From NCBI GenBank assembly GCA_023431055.1, contig JAEYXX010000039.1, forward strand, positions 1-39,964: a stretch of 39,964 nucleotides of DNA, read 5' to 3'. Shown in pieces: positions 1 through 8,226 of the stretch. The notes below the pieces were generated by a model. That model made no database searches. It was not told the origin of the DNA and saw only the letters and a program-made list of their open reading frames with translations. Within the stretch, counting starts at the first letter, position 1, and the number at the start of each line of letters is the position of its first letter. The translations under genes and the position numbers were made by a program. The DNA is from Pseudomonadota bacterium (lineage in GTDB: Bacteria; Pseudomonadota; Gammaproteobacteria; Pseudomonadales; Pseudomonadaceae).

Positions 1-121
1 GGCGAGGCAGGCAAGACAAGGCGAAAACAGCCGAAAAAGCGCAGTTTACGTGCTGTAAATGAGCATTTTGAGGCTGTTTTTAACGCAGTATTGCCAACGC
101 AGGTAGTTTTTCAACAGCCTG
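1..121. repeat. Imperfectly palindromic intergenic repeat (MITE-like), possibly cut by the window start
   Basis: Two arms of about 45 bases pair imperfectly around a centre at about 45-59 (TTTAC, five-base loop, GTAAA). The matching blocks AAAACAGCC (about 24-32) and GGCTGTTTT (about 72-80) are in register. The right end reads TTTTTCAACAGCCTG and runs straight into the stop codon of the glutathione peroxidase at 122. From memory, sequences of this type, with the end reading CAGGCTGTTGAAAAACTACC on the other strand, are dispersed in Pseudomonas genomes between genes; I cannot check copy number here. On the minus strand the stem could also serve as a transcription stop for the peroxidase gene. 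It encodes no protein. Confidence 0.6.
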
Positions 122-607
122 CTAGAGGCCGAGCGCTTTTTCGATGGTCTGGATCAGTGCTGGGTCATCCGGCGTGGTACGCGGCGAGAAGCGCGCCAGC
201 ACGCGGCCGTCCTGACCGACCAGGAACTTCTCGAAGTTCCAGGTAATGTCCCCGGGAAACTCCGCGCCCTCGCCCGCCAGCAGGCGATACAGCGGATGAC
301 GGCCGGGGCCATTGACCTCCAGCTTGCTGCCTAACGGGAAGGTCACGCCATAGTTGAGACTGCAGAACGAACGGATCTCGTCCTCACTGCCCGGCTCCTG
401 TCCGGCGAACTGGTTGCATGGCACTCCCAGTACCGTGAAGCCGTTGCCCTTGTATTGCTGGTAGAGCTTTTCCAGCCCCGCGTACTGAGGCGTCAAACCG
501 CACTTGGAAGCGACATTGACCACCAGCACCACTTGGCCCTTGTAAGGCGCCAGCGGCAGTTCCTGGCCATCCAGCGCACGTAGATTGAGATCGTGAAAGG
601 CACTCAT
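122..607 (-). CDS. Glutathione peroxidase family thiol peroxidase
   Basis: This 161-residue protein is a full-length bacterial GPX-family peroxidase that reduces hydroperoxides in the cytoplasm. The peroxidatic cysteine is C36 in SKCGLT. Q70 (NQFAGQEPG) and W123-N124 (TWNFEKFLV) complete the catalytic tetrad. C82 in FCSLNYGVTFP is placed like the resolving cysteine of yeast Gpx3/Orp1, so thioredoxin rather than glutathione is the likely reductant; that is inference. It has cysteine, not selenocysteine. The start is supported by GAGGAAG a few bases upstream. It lies downstream of slyD on the same strand, separated by a terminator at 695-717, so it is probably its own unit. From memory this is the PA0838 position in P. 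aeruginosa. Confidence 0.93.
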   Translation of the reverse strand: MSAFHDLNLRALDGQELPLAPYKGQVVLVVNVASKCGLTPQYAGLEKLYQQYKGNGFTVLGVPCNQFAGQEPGSEDEIRSFCSLNYGVTFPLGSKLEVNGPGRHPLYRLLAGEGAEFPGDITWNFEKFLVGQDGRVLARFSPRTTPDDPALIQTIEKALGL

Positions 608-694
608 GACGAACTTCCTCAGCGAATTCAGTGCAACGGGCGTAATGCCCGGTAATCCTCAAGGCAGCTGCGATTGGGCAAGCCACCATGCATG

Positions 695-717
695 AAAAAG
701 GCGCCCTGAGGCGCCTT
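695..717 (-). terminator. Intrinsic terminator downstream of slyD
   Basis: Perfect 8-bp inverted repeat AAGGCGCC (698-705) and GGCGCCTT (710-717) with a 4-base loop. On the minus strand it is followed by a run of five T (695-699). It sits about 75 bases after the slyD stop codon. Confidence 0.85.
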
Positions 718-792
718 CATCGCAAGCTTGAGCTTAGCAGCGGTTGAACCGGTGGGTACGACCGCAAGTCGCCTGATCGGCAACTCAGCCTG

Positions 793-1278
793 TTAGTGGT
801 GGTGACCACCTTCGCCGTGGATGTGACCGTGAGCCACTTCCTCTTCGCTGGCGTCACGCACGCTTACCACCTTGACCTTGAAGTTCAGGCGCTGGCCAGC
901 CAGCGGGTGGTTGCCGTCGACGGTCACGTCGTCGCCATCGATGTCACGGATGGTGACGATCTGCATGCTGCCGTCCGGGCCGGAGGCATGGAACTGCATG
1001 CCTACTTCCAGGGTGTCGACGCCTTCGAACATGGCGCGGCTCAGAGTGGCAACCAGCTCGGCGCTGTATTCGCCGTAGGCTTCTTCCGGCTCGACGGAGA
1101 CTTCGACGTCGTCACCGGCTTTCTTGCCGACCAGAGCCTTTTCCAGACCGGCGATGATGTTGCCGGCACCATGCAGATAAACCAGTGGCGCGCCGCCAGC
1201 GGAGCTGTCGATCACCTCACCGGCATCGTTGGTCAGGGTATAGTCGATGGAGACAGCCTTGTTGGCGGCGATCAGCAT
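793..1278 (-). CDS. slyD: FKBP-type peptidyl-prolyl cis-trans isomerase SlyD
   Basis: This 161-residue protein is a SlyD-type prolyl isomerase and chaperone. The FKBP half-domains (about 1-70 and 130-150) flank the insert-in-flap domain (about 70-130). Recognisable motifs are IDYTLTNDAGEVIDSS near the N-terminus, GLEKAL, PEEAYGEY, and the flap segment DGNHPLAGQRLNF. The C-terminus HGHIHGEGGHHH is a short histidine-rich tail, as in metal-binding SlyD proteins, so Ni or Zn binding is likely. I chose the ATG at 1278 (MLIAANKAV) because AGGTCTCC precedes it and the family begins there; an in-frame ATG 36 bases upstream has no convincing ribosome site. A clear terminator follows at 695-717. Confidence 0.93.
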   Translation of the reverse strand: MLIAANKAVSIDYTLTNDAGEVIDSSAGGAPLVYLHGAGNIIAGLEKALVGKKAGDDVEVSVEPEEAYGEYSAELVATLSRAMFEGVDTLEVGMQFHASGPDGSMQIVTIRDIDGDDVTVDGNHPLAGQRLNFKVKVVSVRDASEEEVAHGHIHGEGGHHH

Positions 1279-1364
1279 GGGGAGACCTTTTGCGAAAGAG
1301 AAATGAACGGGCAAGTCTAACCAAGGCCGGCCTGGATTGCGACCCGAGCCCGGACAAACGGGCT

Positions 1365-1574
1365 GTGCGTATCCTTGATTTTCGTCAGGACGAGCATGGC
1401 GACTGGGTGGCAGTCTTATCTTGTGGCCATACTCAGCATGTGCGCCACCGACCGCCCTGGCAGAATCGGCCCTGGGTACTCGATCCCCAGCAACGCCAGG
1501 TCAGACAGGGTAGTGTCTTCCCCTGCGGCTGGTGTGCCATGGATCGGTCGCACGATGACTTCAAGGAAGCTTAA
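1365..1574 (+). CDS. DUF3565 domain-containing protein
   Basis: This small protein of about 69 residues has the DUF3565 pattern: FRQDEHGDWVAVLSCGH, then QHVRHRPPWQNRPWV, then a CGWC pair near the C-terminus. The cysteines and histidines (SCGH, HVRH, CGWC) suggest metal binding; no biochemical role is known to me. No ATG fits: the only in-frame ATG lies inside slyD on the other strand. I chose the GTG at 1365, which places the family's conserved start correctly; a CTG at 1332 is possible. The stop TAA is directly followed by the ATG of ackA at 1575, so the two are probably co-transcribed and translationally coupled. Confidence 0.75.
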   Translation: MRILDFRQDEHGDWVAVLSCGHTQHVRHRPPWQNRPWVLDPQQRQVRQGSVFPCGWCAMDRSHDDFKEA

Positions 1575-2759
1575 ATGTCTGCACGCAACATTCTGGTGAT
1601 CAACTGCGGCAGTTCGTCGATCAAGTTCGCCTTGGTCAACGAAGCGCAGGAAACCTTCATTCTCAGCGGTCTGGCCGAACGCCTGGGCAGCCCCGAAGCA
1701 GTACTGCACTGGCAGCAGGGCGAACACAAGGACAGCCTGGTGCTGTCGGGAGCCGACCATCGTCTGGCCCTCTCCCACCTGCTGCCCATCGTGCAGCAGG
1801 CCGCCGCCGGCGCGCTGCACGGCATCGGCCACCGCGTGGTGCATGGCGGCGAGCATTTCTCCGGTGCCACTCGCCTGGATGCCGTCAGCCTGCAGGCGAT
1901 CCGTCATATCGCGCCACTGGCACCCTTGCACAACCCAGCCAACCTGCAAGGTATCGAAGCGGCGATGAAGCTGTTTCCCGACCTGGTGCATGTAGCTGTG
2001 TTCGACACCGCCTTCCACCAGAGCCTGCCTGAGCACGCCTACCGCTATGCCGTGCCACAGGCGCTTTACGCCGAACACGGCGTGCGCCGCTACGGTTTCC
2101 ACGGCACCAGCCATCGCTACGTCAGCCGCAAGGCCGCAGACATGAGCGGCCTGGCATTCGACGCCAGCAGCTGGCTGGTCGCACACCTGGGCAATGGCAG
2201 CTCCACCTGCGCCGTGGAAAATGGCATCAGCCGCGATACCAGCATGGGGCTGACACCGCTGGAAGGTTTGGTGATGGGCACACGCAGCGGTGACGTCGAC
2301 CCCAACCTGCACAGCCATCTGGCACGCACACTGGGCTGGAGCCTGGAGCAGATCGACGCCATGCTCAACAAGGACAGCGGCCTGCTCGGGCTGTCCGGCC
2401 TGTCCAACGACATGCGCACCCTGGAGCAGGCTCGCGAACAGGGCCACGCCGGCGCCAGCCTGGCCATCGAGGTGTTCTGCTACCGTCTGGCCAAGTCGCT
2501 GGCGGCGATGAGCTGCGCGCTGCGCCGGCTCGACGGGCTGATCTTCACCGGCGGTATCGGCGAGAACTCGGCGCTGATCCGCAGCAGGACGCTCGACCAC
2601 CTGAGCCTGCTCGGGCTCAAGCTCGATGCCCAGGCCAACGCCCGCTGCGTGCGCGGCGTCGCAGGCGCCATCCAAGCTGAGGGGCATCCCCGCGTGCTGG
2701 TGGTACCGACCAACGAAGAGCGGCAGATCGCCCTCGATACCCTTGCCCTGCTCGACTGA
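1575..2759 (+). CDS. ackA: Acetate kinase
   Basis: This 394-residue enzyme interconverts acetate + ATP and acetyl phosphate + ADP in the cytoplasm. Family signatures are all present: [13 protein letters not shown] at the N-terminus, VFDTAFH around residue 140, [28 protein letters not shown], and FTGGIGENS near the C-terminus. Length is normal for AckA. The start is set by the preceding AAGGAAG and by its abutting the DUF3565 stop. The pta gene follows 9 bases after the stop, with its GAGG ribosome site overlapping the ackA stop, so ackA-pta is an operon. The pair runs either acetate overflow or acetate activation. Confidence 0.97.
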   Translation: MSARNILVINCGSSSIKFALVNEAQETFILSGLAERLGSPEAVLHWQQGEHKDSLVLSGADHRLALSHLLPIVQQAAAGALHGIGHRVVHGGEHFSGATRLDAVSLQAIRHIAPLAPLHNPANLQGIEAAMKLFPDLVHVAVFDTAFHQSLPEHAYRYAVPQALYAEHGVRRYGFHGTSHRYVSRKAADMSGLAFDASSWLVAHLGNGSSTCAVENGISRDTSMGLTPLEGLVMGTRSGDVDPNLHSHLARTLGWSLEQIDAMLNKDSGLLGLSGLSNDMRTLEQAREQGHAGASLAIEVFCYRLAKSLAAMSCALRRLDGLIFTGGIGENSALIRSRTLDHLSLLGLKLDAQANARCVRGVAGAIQAEGHPRVLVVPTNEERQIALDTLALLD

Positions 2760-2768
2760 GGCTATTTC

Positions 2769-4862
2769 ATGCATACCTTCTTCATCGCCCCCACCGGTTT
2801 CGGTGTCGGTCTTACCTCCATCAGCCTCGGCCTGGTCGGCGCGCTGGAGCGCAGCGGCCTCAAGGTCGGTTTCTTCAAGCCCATCGCCCAGCCGCATGCC
2901 GGCGACCTCGGCCCCGAACGCTCCAGTGAGCTGGTCGCGCGTACCCATGGCCTGCACTCTCCCAAGCCGCTACCGCTCAGCCATGTCGAGCGCATGCTCG
3001 GCGATGGCCAGCTGGACGAGCTGCTGGAGGAGATCATCAGCCTTTATCAGCAGGCCGCCGCCGGCAAGGACGTGGTCATAGTCGAAGGCATGGTGCCGAC
3101 GCGCCACGCCAGTTACGCCGCGCGAGTCAACTTCCACCTTGCCAAGAGCCTGGATGCCGACGTGATCCTGGTCAGCGCGCCGGAAGACGAGAGCCTCAGC
3201 GAACTGTCCGACCGCATCGAGATCCAGGCGCAGCTGTTCGGCGGCCCGAAGGACCCGAAGGTGCTCGGGGTGATCCTCAACAAGGTACGCAGCGAGGACG
3301 GCATCGAGGCCTTTGCCGAACGCCTGGAAGAGTTCTCGCCGCTGCTCAAGACCGAGAATTTCCGCCTGCTCGGCTGCATTCCCTGGCAGGACGAACTGAA
3401 CGCGCCACGCACCAAGGACATCGCCGAACTGCTCGGCGCGCGCATCCTCAATGCCGGCGACTACGAGCAACGGCGCATGATGAAGATCGTGCTGTGTGCC
3501 CGTGCCGTGGCCAACAGCGTGCAACTGCTCAAGCCCGGCACCCTGGTGGTGACGCCGGGCGATCGCGACGACATCATCCTCTCCGCCTGCCTGGCGGCGA
3601 TGAATGGCGTGCCCCTGGCCGGCCTGCTGCTGTGCAGCGACTTCGCTCCTGATCCACGCATCATGGAGTTGTGCCAGGGCGCCCTGGCCAGCGGCCTGCC
3701 GGTGATGACGGTGAGCACCGGCTCCTATGACACGGCCACCAACCTCAACCGCCTGAACAAGGAAATCCCGCTGGATGACCGCGAGCGCGCGGGCAAGGTT
3801 TCCGACTTCGTTGCCGGGCATATCGACCACGACTGGCTGGCCAACCGCTGCGGCACGCCGCGTGAGCTGCGCCTGTCGCCACCGGCCTTTCGCTATCAAC
3901 TGGTGCAACGCGCCAAGGCGGCAGCCAAGCGTATCGTTCTACCGGAAGGCAGCGAGCCGCGTACCGTGCAGGCAGCCGCCATCTGCCAGGCGCGCGGCAT
4001 TGCCCGTTGCGTACTGCTGGCCAAGCCGGAAGAGGTTCATGCAGTGGCCCACGCACAGGGCATCGAGCTGCCGGAAGGACTGGAGATTCTCGACCCGGAT
4101 CTGATTCGCGGCCGCTATGTCGAGCCGATGGTCGAGCTGCGCAAGGGCAAGGGCCTCAATGCGCCTATGGCCGAGGCGCAACTGGAAGACACCGTGGTAC
4201 TTGGCACCATGATGCTGGCCCTGGACGAAGTGGACGGTCTGGTTTCCGGCGCCATCCACACCACTGCCAACACCATCCGCCCGGCGCTGCAGCTGATCAA
4301 GACCGCCCCCGGCTACAACCTGGTGTCCTCGGTGTTCTTCATGCTGCTGCCGGATCAGGTGCTGGTCTATGGCGACTGCGCAGTGAACCCGGACCCGAAC
4401 GCCGAGCAACTGGCCGAGATCGCCCTGCAGAGCGCCAACTCGGCACTGGCCTTCGGCATCCCGCCGCGCGTGGCCATGCTCAGCTATTCCACTGGTGACT
4501 CCGGCAGCGGCGAGGAAGTGGAAAAGGTACGCGCCGCCACCCGCCTGGCGCGAGAAAAGCGCCCGGACCTGCTGCTCGACGGCCCGCTGCAGTATGACGC
4601 CGCCGCCATCGAGAGCGTCGGCCGGCAGAAGGCACCGAACAGCCCGGTAGCCGGCCGCGCCACGGTGTTCGTGTTCCCCGACCTGAACACCGGCAACACC
4701 ACCTACAAGGCGGTACAGCGTAGCGCCGACTGCATCAGCGTGGGCCCAATGCTGCAGGGCCTGCGCAAGCCCGTGAACGATCTGTCGCGCGGCGCGCTGG
4801 TCGACGATATCGTCTACACCATCGCGCTGACCGCGATCCAGGCGGCCAATCTGCCGAGCTGA
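2769..4862 (+). CDS. pta: Phosphate acetyltransferase (long, BioD-like N-terminal form)
   Basis: This 697-residue protein is the long Pta type that transfers acetyl between CoA and phosphate. The N-terminal part (about 1-220) is BioD/P-loop-like, starting FFIAPTGFGVGLTS. A DRTGG-type regulatory domain lies at about 220-350. The catalytic PTA_PTB domain covers about 375-697, with EGSEPRTVQAA, HTTANTIRPALQ and LSYSTGDSGSGEE. Length fits Pseudomonas and enterobacterial long Pta. It is the second gene of the ackA-pta operon. The BioD-like part is generally regulatory or oligomerising, not a dethiobiotin synthetase; that is family knowledge. Confidence 0.96.
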   Translation: MHTFFIAPTGFGVGLTSISLGLVGALERSGLKVGFFKPIAQPHAGDLGPERSSELVARTHGLHSPKPLPLSHVERMLGDGQLDELLEEIISLYQQAAAGKDVVIVEGMVPTRHASYAARVNFHLAKSLDADVILVSAPEDESLSELSDRIEIQAQLFGGPKDPKVLGVILNKVRSEDGIEAFAERLEEFSPLLKTENFRLLGCIPWQDELNAPRTKDIAELLGARILNAGDYEQRRMMKIVLCARAVANSVQLLKPGTLVVTPGDRDDIILSACLAAMNGVPLAGLLLCSDFAPDPRIMELCQGALASGLPVMTVSTGSYDTATNLNRLNKEIPLDDRERAGKVSDFVAGHIDHDWLANRCGTPRELRLSPPAFRYQLVQRAKAAAKRIVLPEGSEPRTVQAAAICQARGIARCVLLAKPEEVHAVAHAQGIELPEGLEILDPDLIRGRYVEPMVELRKGKGLNAPMAEAQLEDTVVLGTMMLALDEVDGLVSGAIHTTANTIRPALQLIKTAPGYNLVSSVFFMLLPDQVLVYGDCAVNPDPNAEQLAEIALQSANSALAFGIPPRVAMLSYSTGDSGSGEEVEKVRAATRLAREKRPDLLLDGPLQYDAAAIESVGRQKAPNSPVAGRATVFVFPDLNTGNTTYKAVQRSADCISVGPMLQGLRKPVNDLSRGALVDDIVYTIALTAIQAANLPS

Positions 4863-4898
4863 AGCGGCCTGAGGGCGCCGTAACCACCTGGAGGGTAA

Positions 4899-4921
4899 GC
4901 GCCGGCCGTAATGGCCGGCGC
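4899..4921 (+). terminator. Candidate terminator hairpin after pta
   Basis: Perfect 9-bp inverted repeat GCGCCGGCC / GGCCGGCGC with the 5-base loop GTAAT, 37 bases after the pta stop. There is no T run after it, so it may be a weak or factor-assisted terminator, or an RNA-stabilising hairpin. Confidence 0.45.
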
Positions 4922-5121
4922 GCACGGCGCAACTCATGACGAATTGAAACCAAACGGTCAATGCTGGCACTTGCAGGTCAGTGCACAAGCGTTAACCTTG
5001 GCGCCGAACCAGCTCGCCGCACGGAACGCCGCAGCTCTTTCGACCGATACGGGGCGCAGAGAAAGCCCCATTCTCAGGCTGCCCGCCGGGCGTGTGGCCT
5101 GCTTACGGAGGCGTTCGCCCG

Positions 5122-6018
5122 ATGCTGCACTTTCTTCCCGCGCCGCTGCGCGGCCTGATCGCGAGCCTGCTGCTGGCTCTGAACACCCTGTTCTGGTGCT
5201 GGCCGCTGTTCTTCGTCGCCCTGCTCAAGTTGCTGTTGCCCTTCGCGCCCATCCAGCGCGCGCTGCGCTTCGTCATGCATGGCATCGCTGAGAGCTGGAT
5301 CGGCGTGAACAAGTTCTGGATGCGCCTGGTCGGCCATATCGACTGGAAGGTTCAGGGCCTGGAGCGCTTCGATACCCGCCATTCCTACCTGGTCACCAGC
5401 AACCATCAGAGCTGGGTCGACATCCTGGTGCTGCAGTACCTGCTCAACCGGCGCATGCCGCTGCTGAAGTTCTTCCTCAAGCAGGAGCTGATCTGGGTGC
5501 CGGTAATCGGCCTGTGCTGGTGGGCGCTGGAATTTCCCTTCATGAAGCGCTTCAGCAAGGAATACCTGGCCAAGTACCCGGAAAAGCGCGGCCAGGACCT
5601 GGCCACCACCCGCCGCGCCTGTGCACGCTACAAGAGCAACCCGGTGGCGGTGTTCAACTTTCTCGAAGGCACCCGCCTGACCCCGGCTAAGCATGCGCAG
5701 CAGCAATCACCGTTCAAGTACCTGCTCAAACCCAAGGCGGGCGGCATCGCCTTCGTGCTCGACGCCATGGGCGAACAGCTGCATGCCATCGTCAACGTCA
5801 CCATCCACTATCCGCACGGCGTGCCCGGTTTCTGGGACCTGCTCTGCGGTCGTCTGGATGCCGTACAGGTGAACTTCAGGCAGGTCGACATTCCCCGCGA
5901 GTTCATCGGCCACAATTACGATCAGGACGCCGACTATCGCCTGGCCTTCCAGCAGTGGGTCAACCGCCTGTGGGAAGAGAAGGACGCTGAGCTCGCCAGC
6001 CTGCATCGGCAAGCCTGA
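5122..6018 (+). CDS. PlsC-family (YihG-like) lysophospholipid acyltransferase
   Basis: This 298-residue membrane-bound acyltransferase belongs to the LPLAT/PlsC family. A hydrophobic N-terminal region at about 10-40 anchors it. The catalytic HX4D box is H95-D100 in SNHQSWVDI, and the FLEGTR acceptor-binding motif follows. PlsC enzymes move acyl chains from acyl-ACP or acyl-CoA to lysophosphatidate. The length and sequence style resemble E. coli YihG, a probable non-essential acyltransferase. I chose the ATG at 5122 because GGAGG lies upstream at normal spacing; an earlier in-frame ATG at 5092 lacks one. From memory it corresponds to PA0834. It converges on the c-di-GMP gene at 6034 with only 15 bases between them. 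Confidence 0.88.
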   Translation: MLHFLPAPLRGLIASLLLALNTLFWCWPLFFVALLKLLLPFAPIQRALRFVMHGIAESWIGVNKFWMRLVGHIDWKVQGLERFDTRHSYLVTSNHQSWVDILVLQYLLNRRMPLLKFFLKQELIWVPVIGLCWWALEFPFMKRFSKEYLAKYPEKRGQDLATTRRACARYKSNPVAVFNFLEGTRLTPAKHAQQQSPFKYLLKPKAGGIAFVLDAMGEQLHAIVNVTIHYPHGVPGFWDLLCGRLDAVQVNFRQVDIPREFIGHNYDQDADYRLAFQQWVNRLWEEKDAELASLHRQA

Positions 6019-6020
6019 AG

Positions 6021-6052
6021 CCTGCCCCGCGCATCATTCACCACGCGGCAGG
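6021..6052. terminator. Weak imperfect hairpin between convergent genes
   Basis: CCTG-CC-CCGCG (6021-6031) can fold onto CGCGG-CAGG (6044-6052) with a two-base bulge and a 12-base loop. It lies at the junction of two convergent genes and overlaps the end of the minus-strand gene. No T run follows, so function as a terminator is uncertain. Confidence 0.25.
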
Positions 6053-8181
6053 GGCAGCCTGCTCCAATCCAGCAGCGCCGGCACCTGCATTGCAGTGCCG
6101 GCCGGCACGCCCGGCGACACCAGAAAGCCCTGCATGATGGTGCAGCGGTGCTGCGTAAGCCATTCACGCTGCGCCTGGGTTTCGACGCCCTCGGCGATGA
6201 CCTCCAGCCCCAGATGGCGGCCAAGATCGATGATGGTGCTGACCACCGCTGCATCGTGTGGTGAATCAAGCATGTTGGAGATGAACAGACGGTCGATCTT
6301 CAGTGTGTCCAGCTCGAAGTGGCGCAGGTACGCCAGGGACGAATAACCGGTACCGAAATCATCGATGGCGATCTTGACGCCCAGCTCACGCAGATGACGC
6401 AACTGCGCCTGGGTCAGCTCCAGATCCTGCATCAACGCGCTCTCGGTGACTTCCACCTCCAGCTGGCAGGGTTTCAGGCCGTGGGCATCGAGCACCCGTT
6501 TCAGGTCCGTGACCAGTTGCGGCATACCGAACTGCACCGGGCTGACGTTGAGGCTGAGGACCATATCCTCGCCGAACTGCTGCTTGAACTCTGCCAGCTG
6601 CCTGGCGCCCTCACGGAAGATCCAGTCGCCGAGGCGGTTGATCAGGCGGGTTTCCTCGAGCAGCGGAATGAACACATTCGGCGCAACGGTTCCCGCGATG
6701 CGATGCTGCCAGCGTAGCAAGGCCTCGAATCCGCGTAGGCGGCCGGTCTCCAACTGGAATTGCGGCTGGTAGACCAGTACGAAGTCGTCGTTCTCGATGG
6801 CGTGACGCAGGCTCTCCTCGAGCATCAGCCGCGAGCGCGCCCGGCCGTTCATTTCCTGGGAGAAGAAGCGGTACTGCTGGCGCCCGGCACGCTTGGCCTC
6901 GTACATCGCCATGTCCGCCGAACGCAGCAGTCCCTGAACACTCTGCCCGCATTCGGGGAAGCAGGCGATACCGACGCTGGCGCCAAGGGTAAAGTCCACG
7001 CCATCGAGCGTGTGGCGCACCGAGACCAGCTCGATCAGCTTCTCCGCGACCTTGGCGGCATCCTCGGGGTGAGCGAGGTTGTCCAGCAGCGCGGTGAACT
7101 CATCGCCCCCGATGCGTGCCAGGCTGTCATAGGGTCGCAAGCAGGCCTTGAGCTGCTCACCGACGCGGCGCAGCAGCAGATCGCCGACATCGTGCCCGAG
7201 CGAGTCGTTGATGCGTTTGAATCCATCCAGATCGAGATACAGAACCGCGACACGCTGGCCGCTGCGCTCGATACGCGCCAGCGCCGACTCCAGTGCCTGA
7301 TGAAAACCACGGCGGTTGAGCAGACCGGTCAGCGAATCGGTCACTGCCTGCGACTCCAACTGCGCGTGCAGATTGCGCACCACCGACATGTCCAGGGCGA
7401 TCACCACCATGGCACGTTGCGCTTGCGGCAGCGGTGAACAGGACAGCGCCACCGGTACGCAGCCGCCCTTGAAGGTGCGCATCATCGCCTCGTGCACCCG
7501 ATAGGTCGTGTCACGCTTGAAGTGCCGGTAGAATTCGGACTCCAGCCAGCCGCCGTCGCTGGCGGGGTTCTTGAGAAACGACAGCAGGTCGGCGCCTTCC
7601 AGATCGCCCACCTCGCCATCGAGCATCTGCGCCATGGCCGGGTTGGCGAACTGGATACGGCCATCCTCGCCGACCACCAGAATACCCTCGGCAGCATTGT
7701 CCAGTACCGAGGCGTTGAAAGCCCGTGCACTTTCCAGCTGCTTGGACAACGCCTGCAATTCGCAGCGATTGTGCTCGTGCTCCAGCAGGCTCTGAATCTT
7801 GTGCCGCAGCACGCTGGGATCGAAGGGTTTGAGCACGAAGTCCACGGCACCGGTGCTGTAACCGCGCAGCACCGCGTCATGCGTCTGGGCGATGGCGGAC
7901 ACGAAGATGATCGGTGTCAGCCGCGTACGCGGATTGCCGCGCATCAGCCGAGCGACTTCGAAGCCGTCCATGCCCGGCATCTGCACATCCAGCAGCACCA
8001 GCCCGACATCCTCCTCGAGCAGACAGCGCAGCGCCTCCTCGCCGGAACTGGCGCAGCGCAGCTGCCACTCTCCATCATCGAGCAACGCCTGCATGGCCTC
8101 GAGGTTTTCCATACGGTCATCGACCACCAGCAGAACCTGCTTGGCGGCTACGGCGGCGTTGTTGGTCTGCGCCTGGGCCAT
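6034..8181 (-). CDS. Response regulator with PAS, GGDEF and EAL domains (c-di-GMP turnover)
   Basis: This 715-residue protein controls cyclic di-GMP. Order: receiver domain (about 15-135; acidic pair D21-D22, phospho-acceptor D65 in LLDVQMPG, K118 in LKPF), short coiled coil, PAS (about 150-270), GGDEF (about 275-440) and EAL (about 450-705). The GGDEF site is intact (358-362), and an RxxD inhibitory I-site (R349-D352) sits five residues before it. The EAL signature is intact (EALLR at 486-490), as is [10 protein letters not shown], so both synthesis and breakdown are chemically possible. The start at 8181 is preceded by GAGGAG. It lies 45 bases after the hybrid kinase gene and is its probable phosphorylation target. 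Confidence 0.93.
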   Translation of the reverse strand: MAQAQTNNAAVAAKQVLLVVDDRMENLEAMQALLDDGEWQLRCASSGEEALRCLLEEDVGLVLLDVQMPGMDGFEVARLMRGNPRTRLTPIIFVSAIAQTHDAVLRGYSTGAVDFVLKPFDPSVLRHKIQSLLEHEHNRCELQALSKQLESARAFNASVLDNAAEGILVVGEDGRIQFANPAMAQMLDGEVGDLEGADLLSFLKNPASDGGWLESEFYRHFKRDTTYRVHEAMMRTFKGGCVPVALSCSPLPQAQRAMVVIALDMSVVRNLHAQLESQAVTDSLTGLLNRRGFHQALESALARIERSGQRVAVLYLDLDGFKRINDSLGHDVGDLLLRRVGEQLKACLRPYDSLARIGGDEFTALLDNLAHPEDAAKVAEKLIELVSVRHTLDGVDFTLGASVGIACFPECGQSVQGLLRSADMAMYEAKRAGRQQYRFFSQEMNGRARSRLMLEESLRHAIENDDFVLVYQPQFQLETGRLRGFEALLRWQHRIAGTVAPNVFIPLLEETRLINRLGDWIFREGARQLAEFKQQFGEDMVLSLNVSPVQFGMPQLVTDLKRVLDAHGLKPCQLEVEVTESALMQDLELTQAQLRHLRELGVKIAIDDFGTGYSSLAYLRHFELDTLKIDRLFISNMLDSPHDAAVVSTIIDLGRHLGLEVIAEGVETQAQREWLTQHRCTIMQGFLVSPGVPAGTAMQVPALLDWSRLPLPRGE

Positions 8182-8226
8182 CGTCACTCCTCTATCCATT
8201 TGCCCTTGCACCACTTGCTCCTGCCA

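Noticed and set aside
1185..1364. Extension of the DUF3565 gene to the ATG at 1185
   Set aside because: It would overlap slyD by almost 100 bases on the opposite strand, and the extra residues do not look like the family.
1416..2957. 513-codon open frame on the minus strand over ackA
   Set aside because: It is a shadow of the highly biased ackA-pta frames on the plus strand; its translation has no domain-like content.
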